Positions 3,621 to 9,615 of a stretch of 9,615 nt of DNA are shown here, piece by piece (positions within the stretch are counted from its first letter, which is position 1; each line of letters begins with the position of its first letter). Where the stretch lies: the NCBI GenBank assembly GCA_947177695.1, contig CAMWVO010000041.1, positions 1-9,615 of the forward strand. The letters run 5' to 3'. Below the pieces are notes generated by a model. That model made no database searches. It saw nothing but the letters and a program-made list of their open reading frames with translations, and had not been told where the DNA came from. The stretch comes from an uncultured Clostridia bacterium. Its GTDB lineage: Bacteria > Bacillota > Clostridia > Oscillospirales > Ruminococcaceae. The translations under genes and the position numbers were made by a program.

Positions 3621-4853
3621 TCAAACATAAACATAATTCCAGATCATAGAAAGCTTATCATTTGAAATAGCAAAACTAAGTTCTTCGATATTTTGAAAAT
3701 ACCCGATACTGCTTCTTAATTCAAGTATCTCATCTGCAAGGTCTTCGGTTATTCCAGGTAACTGAAGCAAATCATCTTTTCCGCAAGTATTTATATTTAC
3801 CCTATAGACATCATGCGGAATATCACCTGTAACCGAATTTTCCCAAATTGTTTCGGATTCAGTATTATCCACCCCGTTTGAAGTAACATAAACATATGGA
3901 CGTATTGCTTCAAGCTTACTTTGACCGATCCCGCCGACATTCAGCAAATCATCAACAGAATTAAATCCAACTGTTCTTGCATATTCAACAATTTTGTTGG
4001 CTGTTGATTCCCCTATTCCTTTTATGTACATTAGATCCTTTGCATCAGCCGAATTAAGTTCAATAGGAAAATTAGGGTAATATTCAGGCTCTGTATCGGT
4101 AAATTTAAAAAAATCAAGATCATTGTAACCGGATAATTGAGAATATGATTTTTCAGTTTCAAATTCCTCATCAATGTCTGTAACAAATTCTTCGGTTTCC
4201 ATAATAAAATCTTCCGTAGTAACCGATGCCACTGCAGATACTAAAAAAGCTATATTGAATTCTGTATCAGTCTGTGGAACTGTCGTTTCGACATTTGTAT
4301 CATACTCATAATTTGGAGCATAAGGCAATGTCTCGGGAAGCGAATCATAATCAATATAAATATATCCGCTTAAATCCGCAAGCTTGCTTTTGCCGATACC
4401 GTCTACATTTAAAAGTTCATCAAAAGAATAAAAATAACCGTTGATATCACGATATTCAATTATGTTATTTGCTGTAACTTTTCCGATCCCTTTTACCATT
4501 ATCAGCTCGTCAGCGCTTGCAGAATTTATGTCTATGGGAAAGGTAACAGTAACCGACATTTTTTCGGATGTCAGTGACTCCGACATCTCAAATGTCTCAT
4601 TGTTTACCGGAACAGCCGTTTCTTCATCGTCAGTTTCCCATATATCTGTATTTACGTTTACCGTTGTTGTAAAGCCCAATTCCTCTACTTGCTCTCTTGA
4701 CAATGTATATACGGTAGTTGAATGATTATTGTACTTATACGATATTTCCGGGAAAAGAAAAACCACTAAAATTACGTTTGCGGCAATAAGCGTAAAAAGA
4801 GCTATTCTCTTTATATCGCTGTCTTCATGATCATTCGGATTTTTATTTTCCAC
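3621..4853 (-). CDS. Membrane-anchored protein with three ComEA-type helix-hairpin-helix domains
   Basis: The 410-aa protein starts at GTG with AAAGGACGG about 8 nt upstream. Residues 16-34 form a signal anchor, leaving most of the chain outside the cell. Three ComEA-like modules follow. Module 1 (about 105-167) has KGIGKVTA and VDGIGKSKL. Module 2 (about 262-323) has KGIGESTA and VGGIGQSKL. Module 3 (about 350-410) has LPGITEDLA, but its second hairpin is degenerate (AISNDKLSMI). Each module begins with the family's IDIN/IELN/VNIN motif. A Glu-, Asp- and Thr-rich linker of about 94 residues separates modules 1 and 2. ComEA captures DNA at the cell surface during competence and usually has one such module, so three is unusual. 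No comEB or comEC is adjacent. A DNA-binding role is inferred from the fold; a scaffold or cell-envelope role is possible. Confidence 0.85.
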   Translation of the reverse strand: MENKNPNDHEDSDIKRIALFTLIAANVILVVFLFPEISYKYNNHSTTVYTLSREQVEELGFTTTVNVNTDIWETDDEETAVPVNNETFEMSESLTSEKMSVTVTFPIDINSASADELIMVKGIGKVTANNIIEYRDINGYFYSFDELLNVDGIGKSKLADLSGYIYIDYDSLPETLPYAPNYEYDTNVETTVPQTDTEFNIAFLVSAVASVTTEDFIMETEEFVTDIDEEFETEKSYSQLSGYNDLDFFKFTDTEPEYYPNFPIELNSADAKDLMYIKGIGESTANKIVEYARTVGFNSVDDLLNVGGIGQSKLEAIRPYVYVTSNGVDNTESETIWENSVTGDIPHDVYRVNINTCGKDDLLQLPGITEDLADEILELRSSIGYFQNIEELSFAISNDKLSMIWNYVYV

Positions 4854-4869
4854 AAAAACAACCGTCCTT

Positions 4870-4952
4870 TATGATATAATGGCAAAAGTTAATTAATAAA
4901 AAATGTATCCTAAAAATGCGTATAATTAACTTTACATTAACATTATATCATA
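4870..4952. repeat. Inverted repeat of about 83 bp with promoter-like ends
   Basis: The ends TATGATATAATG (4870-4881) and CATTATATCATA (4941-4952) are perfect 12-bp inverted repeats. Inside them, AAAGTTAATTA (4885-4895) and TAATTAACTTT (4923-4933) form a second 11-bp inverted pair. The right end supplies the -10 of the leftward promoter, and the inner pair would fold as a hairpin in that transcript's leader. It resembles a miniature inverted-repeat element, but no target-site duplication is evident. Confidence 0.55.
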
Positions 4953-4970
4953 TTTCCGTGTAGTTGTAAA
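4942..4970 (-). promoter_or_regulatory. Promoter of the helix-hairpin-helix gene
   Basis: On the minus strand TTTACA (4970-4965), a 17-nt spacer and TATAAT (4947-4942) form a good promoter, with TGA before the -10. Transcription would start near 4935 and give a leader of about 80 nt containing the hairpin 4933-4885. This suggests the gene is transcribed apart from the upstream lipoprotein gene. Confidence 0.7.
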
Positions 4971-4997
4971 GTGCAAACACCGAAACAGAATACACGC

Positions 4998-6614
4998 TTA
5001 TTTAAAGTATTTTGACTCTCCGAACCATACTGTTGAGGAGAAAGGATAATATACTAAATCAGCTGAGCTGTCATTACTTACAAGATACTCGTATTCGTAG
5101 CACACAGGAATAAAGGTATAATCACCGATTATTTCGCTTTCAGCACTTTTTATTTGCTCCACTCCGTCGGACAGGCTTACCGCCCTTTTAATGACGTTTA
5201 TGTCCGACGCCAGTTTCACATTTCCGCCGAAAAGCTCGTTTCCGCAGAATTTACTGAGAAAGTCCTGCGGCGAATTTTTGTCTGCCCTGACCTCAACCAA
5301 AGCGATCGAGAAATCTCCGCTGCTTATCTTACTGTCGTATTCGGTCGTGGAAACCATTTCAACACCGCAGTTAAATAAAAGACCGCTGCGCCACCTGTCT
5401 GTAATGTCATAAACAGCGTCAGAAGCCAAGAAGCTTTCCGAAACTGTAATTTTCACACCGTCCACGGATTCAATTCCCGCAGACTTCAAAGCTGATTCCC
5501 AAAGCTGCGCCGAATTTGCGTCGTAAACCGATAACAGACGATCCGGGGACAGATCCCTGTAGCTCTTTCCCTGAACGGTTATTCCATATGGAACTATACC
5601 ATAAGCTGCCGTAAACTGCTCCGAAAGCAGATGTGAGTAGGAGTCCCTGTTTATCGACTTTGCAAGAGCTTCCCGCAGACGTTTGTTCCCAAAGTACTCG
5701 CTTTGAGTATTGATAAGCAAACCCGCGGTCTTAACGCTTTTACCGGTGTAGTTATTTCCCTCAAAAAGCTTTTCATCATATTTATCAGAAATAAAGCAGT
5801 CTGTATCGCCCGCTGAAAAACTCTCAGCGTCGGCAGAACTGTCTCTTGTGATAAAGAAATTGACACTGTATGGGTAAACATAATCTTTTTCCGAGTATGA
5901 TGTGTTTCTCCTCATTATAAGGTAGTTGTTGTCCCAGTACGGATCGTAGTTCCACTCTTTAAGATAGAACGCCCCGTTTGAAGCGCAGGCGTCGTCCGCC
6001 ATGCCGTATTTGCCCTTTGTAAGCTCAAAAAAGGTTCGGCAGCATGGCATTGCGGGAGTTTCCGTAAGCATCGTCAGAAAGTTATAGTACGGATATTCCA
6101 GCTTAAATTCTACGGTAAAATCGTCAACAGCCTTTACCCCAAGCTCGCTTTTCGGTTTTGTCCCGTTAAGAACGGCAGAGCTGTTCTTTATGCAGGTAAA
6201 ATCTCCGCTGTGAGGTGACGCCGTTTCCGCGTCAAAAATCCGCTGAAAGGCAAAAACAAAATCGTCCGCCGTAACAGGCTCGGAAAAATCCTCCACAAGG
6301 CTTTCCCACATACGATCCTGCCTGAGACGGAACGTATAGGTCATTCCATCCTCGGACATGGAAAAGCTCTCCGCCGCCGCAGGAACGACCGCGCCCGAAG
6401 CGTCGGTTTTCATAAGTCCCTCCATCATATTGGCAATTATCATTTTCGACTCATCATCAACAGCCATCTGAGGATCGAGATTCTGCGGATTGTTTTCTAT
6501 ATTCATCTTAAAGATGTGTCCCGAACCGTCGTCCTCCTTGCAGGACGGCAGCATAACCGTTACCCATAAGCATAAAAAAAGAAACGCTATATTACGAATA
6601 CGAACACTTTTCAA
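4998..6614 (-). CDS. Lipoprotein peptide-binding protein of an ABC transporter (SBP family 5, OppA/DppA-like)
   Basis: The preferred 538-aa product starts at TTG (6614-6612), with AGAGGAG 8 nt upstream. The longer ATG at 6641 lacks a ribosome site and coincides with the predicted transcript start. Residues 1-25 are a classic lipoprotein signal: KSVRIR, a hydrophobic core, then LPSC with the lipid-modified Cys25. The mature N-terminus has the family pattern ENNPQNLDPQMAVDDESKMI followed by MMEGLM, and the usual LRQDRMWES and PVTADDFVFAFQRI motifs follow. Length is normal. Such proteins capture oligopeptides at the cell surface and hand them to a permease. No permease or ATPase gene is adjacent, so it may serve a transporter encoded elsewhere or act as a sensor. 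It lies 65 bp after nrdG but has its own promoter. Confidence 0.9.
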   Translation of the reverse strand: MKSVRIRNIAFLFLCLWVTVMLPSCKEDDGSGHIFKMNIENNPQNLDPQMAVDDESKMIIANMMEGLMKTDASGAVVPAAAESFSMSEDGMTYTFRLRQDRMWESLVEDFSEPVTADDFVFAFQRIFDAETASPHSGDFTCIKNSSAVLNGTKPKSELGVKAVDDFTVEFKLEYPYYNFLTMLTETPAMPCCRTFFELTKGKYGMADDACASNGAFYLKEWNYDPYWDNNYLIMRRNTSYSEKDYVYPYSVNFFITRDSSADAESFSAGDTDCFISDKYDEKLFEGNNYTGKSVKTAGLLINTQSEYFGNKRLREALAKSINRDSYSHLLSEQFTAAYGIVPYGITVQGKSYRDLSPDRLLSVYDANSAQLWESALKSAGIESVDGVKITVSESFLASDAVYDITDRWRSGLLFNCGVEMVSTTEYDSKISSGDFSIALVEVRADKNSPQDFLSKFCGNELFGGNVKLASDINVIKRAVSLSDGVEQIKSAESEIIGDYTFIPVCYEYEYLVSNDSSADLVYYPFSSTVWFGESKYFK

Positions 6615-6647
6615 AGCAAATACTCCTCTAAATTTATTCATATTCTA

Positions 6648-6676
6648 AATATAGCATTTTTTAGCATGGATTTCAA
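6648..6676 (-). promoter_or_regulatory. Promoter of the peptide-binding lipoprotein gene
   Basis: On the minus strand TTGAAA (6676-6671), a 17-nt spacer and TATATT (6653-6648) are preceded by TGC, an extended -10. The predicted start near 6641 falls at or just before the upstream ATG, which supports initiation at the TTG at 6614. The weak hairpin GAGC-TTTA-GCTC overlaps the nrdG stop just upstream. Confidence 0.65.
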
Positions 6677-6679
6677 GAG

Positions 6680-7192
6680 CTAAAGCTCCGCTTCCGCAAC
6701 TTTTTTTTCGGCAAGACTTTTTTTCACGTCAATGATACGCTGATTTGAGCTTCCCTTGAATTTCAGCAGTATATCCCGCTTGCTTAAAACGAACGGACCG
6801 TCCACAAGATAATCAGTTACCGAAAGCAATTCGCTGTAGTAATTTTCGGAATTTGCATTCTCTGTCAAATACTCATACAAGTATCCTGTGTAGGTAACGA
6901 CGTTCATGCCCGCCTTTTTTACTTCCAGACCAAGCTCGTAAAGCTGTTTTGCTTGACAGAACGGCTCTCCGCCGCTGAAAGTTACTCCGTCCAGCAGCGG
7001 ATTGCCCTTTACCTTTTCAAGCAGGCTTTCAAGGGTAACGTCCTCTCCCCCGTTAAAATCGTGGGTCTGAGGATTGTGACACCCCTCGCAGTGATGAGGA
7101 CAGCCCTGCGTAAATATAGTAAGCCTTATTCCCGGACCGTCAACGATAGAGTCGTTGATAACTCCCGAAATTCTTATAGTATCGGATAACAT
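6680..7192 (-). CDS. nrdG: Anaerobic ribonucleoside-triphosphate reductase activating protein
   Basis: The 170-aa radical SAM enzyme has CPHHCEGC, the CxxxCxxC motif (Cys31, Cys35, Cys38) that holds the 4Fe-4S cluster, inside the NrdG signature DGPGIRLTIFTQGCPHHCEG. The SAM-binding TFSGGEPF follows at about residues 71-78. NrdG uses S-adenosylmethionine to create the glycyl radical on NrdD, which makes deoxynucleotides without oxygen. The start is supported by GAGGGG about 7 nt upstream. The gene lies 12 bp after the nrdD stop, with its ribosome site in that gap, so the two are one operon. Length is normal and all key residues are present. The C-terminal tail (AEKKVAEAEL) is Ala-, Lys- and Glu-rich. 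Confidence 0.97.
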   Translation of the reverse strand: MLSDTIRISGVINDSIVDGPGIRLTIFTQGCPHHCEGCHNPQTHDFNGGEDVTLESLLEKVKGNPLLDGVTFSGGEPFCQAKQLYELGLEVKKAGMNVVTYTGYLYEYLTENANSENYYSELLSVTDYLVDGPFVLSKRDILLKFKGSSNQRIIDVKKSLAEKKVAEAEL

Positions 7193-7204
7193 GCCGTTCC
7201 CCTC

Positions 7205-9526
7205 TTATACGTTGTGCTTAACGCGGTCGCGGACCTCGGCAAGCTTAGCGTCGTTGAACCTGTCAAGAGTACCCACAAGATATCCGGTTATTCTTCTGAT
7301 ACGCTCAAAGCCCAGTCCGTCGTCGCCCTCGTGACGGTGGCACTTGGGACACTCGTCGCCGATAATTCCAGTATAGCCGCATACAGGGTCTCTGTCAACA
7401 GGGTGGTTTATAGAACCGTAGCCTATGCCCGACTCTTTCATGCAGCGCACGATCTTCTCAAACGCGGAAAGATTATTCATCGGGTCGCCGTCAAGCTCAA
7501 CATAACTGATATGTCCCGCATTGGTAAGCTCGTGGTACGGAGCCTCTATTTTGATCTTGTCGAACGCGCCTATGGGATAGTAAACAGGCACATGGAAAGA
7601 ATTGGTATAGTAATCTCTGTCGGTAACGCCCTCGATCACGCCGAAAAGCTTTTTGTCCATGCGGACAAACCGTCCCGAAAGTCCCTCAGCGGGAGTTGCA
7701 AGGAGCGTGTAGTTCATGCCCGAACGCTTTGTTTCTTCGTCCATACGGGCGCGCATACGGGAAATTATTTCGTAGCCAAGCTTGCGTGCTTCCTCGTCCT
7801 CGCCGTGGTGCTTACCCACAAGAGCTTTAAGACACTCAGCAAGACCGATAAATCCCATGGAAAGCGTACCGTGCTTCAGAACCTCACCCACGGTATCGTT
7901 GGGCTTTAACTTGTCCGAATCTATCCAAATCTTCTGTCCCATAAGGAAAGGATAATTCCTTACGCACTTCTGAGCCTGTATCTTATAGCGAGCCATGAGC
8001 TGTTCGCACACTAAGTCCATGATCTCTTCGAGACTGTCAAAGAAAGCTCCAACATTGTGGTTTGCGTTTATAGCCAGACGGGGCAGATTTACCGAAGTAA
8101 AGCTAAGGTTTCCCCTGCCCGTAACGATCTCGCGTGTGGGGTCAAAAGCGTTTCCGATAACTCTTGTACGGCAGCCCATATAGGCGACCTCGGTGTTGTA
8201 ATCGCCCGGCTTGTAATATTTGAGATTATAGGGCGCGTCGATAAATGAGAAATTCGGGAACAGTCTCTTTGCCGAAACGCGGCAGGCAAGCTTGAAAAGA
8301 TCATAGTTAGGGTCTTCGGGATTATAGTTGATGCCCTCTTTTATTTTGAAAATATGAATCGGGAAAATAGGAGTTTCGCCGTTTCCGAGACCCGCTTCGT
8401 GAGCGAGAAGAACGTTCTTGATAACCATTCTTCCCTCTGTGGAGGTGTCCAGACCGTAGTTTATGGAGCTGAACGGAACCTGAGCGCCCGCACGGCTGTT
8501 CATGGTGTTAAGGTTGTGGATAAGAGCCTCCATAGCCTGATATGTGGCGCGGTCTGTCTCCTGGAGCGTATTTTTTGCGGTAAACTCCTGTATTCTCTTT
8601 GCCGTATCCGCATCAACGTATCCGCAGAGCTTTTCAAATTCAAGCTCCTTGTATCCGTTATTGTTGTCAATAATGGGGTAGATACCTTTTTCCTCGCGTA
8701 TCTCCTTGTATATCTTATCGCTGATATCCTGTCCGTTGTCAATCTTTGCAATCATTTCAAGACAGCGGGCGATGTTATAGACATACTTTCTGCGGTAAGT
8801 CTTTTTAACTCCGTCAGCCATGGCGTACTCAAAATTGGGGACGCTCTGTCCGCCGTGCTGGTCGTTCTGGTCGGACTGGATAGCAATACACGCTAAAGCC
8901 GCATAGCTTGATATATCGTTAGGCTCACGGAGAAAACCGTGTCCCGTGGAAAAACCGTTAGTGAAAAGCTTTATAAGGTCTATCTGACAGCAGGTAGTCG
9001 TAAGTGTAAGATAGTCCAGATCGTGAATATGTATATCGCCCTGATTGTGAGCCTTTGCATGACGTGGGTCGAGAACATACATTTCGTAGAACTGTTTCGC
9101 ACCCTCGGAGCCGTATTTGAGCATAGTACCCATAGCCGTGTCGGCGTTTATATTAGCGTTTTCGCGCTTGATGTCACTGTCCTTTGCCGCCGTGAAAGTA
9201 AGATCCTCATATATCTTCATAAGCTTGGTATTCATTTCACGTGCGCGTGTTCTGTCGGAGCGGTACAGAATATAGGACTTTGCCGTTCTGGCATGTCCTT
9301 CCTCCATAAGCACCTTTTCAACAAGGTCCTGAACCTGTTCAACTGTAGGGATATACTTTTTTCCGTACTTGACATCAATCATATCGCATACCTTGTCCGC
9401 AAGCTCCAGCGACGTGTTGTAGTCGCTTCCTCCCACAGACTGGGCAGCCTTATAGATCGCCTGAGCAATTTTTTCAACGTTAAAAGTAGTTGTACGTCCG
9501 TCTCTTTTCCTTATTTGTGTTATCAT
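7205..9526 (-). CDS. nrdD: Anaerobic (class III) ribonucleoside-triphosphate reductase
   Basis: The 773-aa enzyme starts at ATG 9526 with GGAGGT 8 nt upstream. Residues about 3-95 are an ATP-cone regulatory domain (MITQIRKRDGRTTTF through YILYRSDRTRARE). The catalytic barrel includes HIHDLDYLTLTTTCCQIDL (166-184), with the Cys pair 179-180, and MNSRAGAQVPFSSINYG. The glycyl radical site is RITGYL, with Gly748. The C-terminal metal site has Cys716, Cys726 and Cys729, but the expected first Cys of a four-Cys site is Asp713 (DPVC); His730 or His732 may complete it. The enzyme reduces ribonucleoside triphosphates under anoxia and needs the adjacent NrdG for activation. It is preceded by a good NrdR box and a weaker second one, so repression by NrdR is likely. 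Confidence 0.98.
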   Translation of the reverse strand: MITQIRKRDGRTTTFNVEKIAQAIYKAAQSVGGSDYNTSLELADKVCDMIDVKYGKKYIPTVEQVQDLVEKVLMEEGHARTAKSYILYRSDRTRAREMNTKLMKIYEDLTFTAAKDSDIKRENANINADTAMGTMLKYGSEGAKQFYEMYVLDPRHAKAHNQGDIHIHDLDYLTLTTTCCQIDLIKLFTNGFSTGHGFLREPNDISSYAALACIAIQSDQNDQHGGQSVPNFEYAMADGVKKTYRRKYVYNIARCLEMIAKIDNGQDISDKIYKEIREEKGIYPIIDNNNGYKELEFEKLCGYVDADTAKRIQEFTAKNTLQETDRATYQAMEALIHNLNTMNSRAGAQVPFSSINYGLDTSTEGRMVIKNVLLAHEAGLGNGETPIFPIHIFKIKEGINYNPEDPNYDLFKLACRVSAKRLFPNFSFIDAPYNLKYYKPGDYNTEVAYMGCRTRVIGNAFDPTREIVTGRGNLSFTSVNLPRLAINANHNVGAFFDSLEEIMDLVCEQLMARYKIQAQKCVRNYPFLMGQKIWIDSDKLKPNDTVGEVLKHGTLSMGFIGLAECLKALVGKHHGEDEEARKLGYEIISRMRARMDEETKRSGMNYTLLATPAEGLSGRFVRMDKKLFGVIEGVTDRDYYTNSFHVPVYYPIGAFDKIKIEAPYHELTNAGHISYVELDGDPMNNLSAFEKIVRCMKESGIGYGSINHPVDRDPVCGYTGIIGDECPKCHRHEGDDGLGFERIRRITGYLVGTLDRFNDAKLAEVRDRVKHNV

Positions 9527-9562
9527 CTGACAGTACCTCCGTTCACAAGCCTCTCACACCAG

Positions 9563-9578
9563 CCACAATATATAGTGT
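9563..9578 (-). promoter_or_regulatory. NrdR box 1 upstream of nrdD
   Basis: CCACAATATATAGTGT closely fits the NrdR consensus (acaCwATATaTwGtgt), differing mainly at the first base. It lies 36 bp before the nrdD start and overlaps the likely -10 (TATATT, 9572-9567, minus strand), which would let bound NrdR block transcription. A weak -35, TTCAAT, lies 16 nt upstream at 9594-9589. Confidence 0.82.
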
Positions 9579-9594
9579 TTAAAACGCCATTGAA

Positions 9595-9610
9595 TACAAG
9601 TATATAGTAT
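9595..9610 (-). promoter_or_regulatory. NrdR box 2 upstream of nrdD
   Basis: TACAAGTATATAGTAT matches box 1 strongly in its TATATAGTRT half and is degenerate in the other half. It lies exactly 32 bp from box 1, about three helical turns, the usual phasing of paired NrdR boxes. The spacing is the main support. Confidence 0.6.
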
Positions 9611-9615
9611 TTGAC

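Noticed and set aside
3462..3665. Plus-strand frame of 67 codons
   Set aside because: It has no ribosome site, reads through the terminator hairpin at 3560-3592 and enters the 3' end of the opposing helix-hairpin-helix gene.
7214..9607. Long plus-strand open frames opposite nrdD
   Set aside because: They are antisense shadows of the strongly conserved nrdD frame and lack ribosome sites or recognisable domains.
1..9615. CRISPR arrays, tRNA or rRNA genes, transposase or integrase genes
   Set aside because: I looked for regularly spaced direct repeats, cloverleaf sequences and recombinase motifs and saw none. The only repeats are the short palindromes and repeat units listed.

Overview
The window looks like the chromosome of an anaerobic, low-GC member of the Bacillota, most likely class Clostridia and possibly a Ruminococcus-like gut or rumen organism. 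The reasons are an oxygen-sensitive class III ribonucleotide reductase pair (nrdD-nrdG), strong GGAGG-type ribosome binding sites, consensus sigma-A promoters, TTG and GTG starts with good Shine-Dalgarno sites, and an AT-rich background. The assignment is an inference from gene content and style; no 16S or other taxonomic marker is present.

Region 1 (1-2136) is a divergent accessory module. Leftward, a consensus promoter (873-901) drives a leader of about 267 nt and then a membrane protein cut by the window edge. The leader has several hairpins, a candidate pseudoknot, a GCAA tetraloop, and a hairpin loop complementary to a duplicated Shine-Dalgarno sequence. It looks like a structured regulatory RNA. 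Rightward, an Xre-type regulator is followed by three small very AT-rich genes for membrane peptides (28, 88 and 129 aa), each with a near-identical GGAGTG ribosome site. Two matching dyads (TACCA-N4-TGGTA) lie in the shared promoter region.

Region 2 (2137-3612) is a repeat-rich accessory stretch. A RelB/DinJ-YafQ type II toxin-antitoxin pair with a perfect consensus promoter is bracketed by two copies of an 18-bp palindrome (ATTCCAGAYGTCTGGAAT). GC-rich repeat units with a 107-bp period precede it. Two related terminator hairpins sharing the loop sequence ACGGGTCTCCC follow it. About 300 bp between those terminators has no gene but holds a perfect 16-bp hairpin.

Region 3 (3613-9615) reads entirely leftward and looks like core chromosome. 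From right to left it holds nrdD, preceded by a good NrdR box and a weaker second box 32 bp away; nrdG, 12 bp downstream; a lipoprotein peptide-binding protein of the OppA type with its own promoter; and a membrane-anchored protein with three ComEA-type helix-hairpin-helix domains. The last is preceded by an inverted repeat of about 83 bp that contains its promoter.

The most promising undescribed element is the leftward structured leader at 600-866 with its possible SD-sequestering loop. Next are the unrecognised Xre/small membrane peptide operon opposite it and the palindrome-bracketed toxin-antitoxin cassette.
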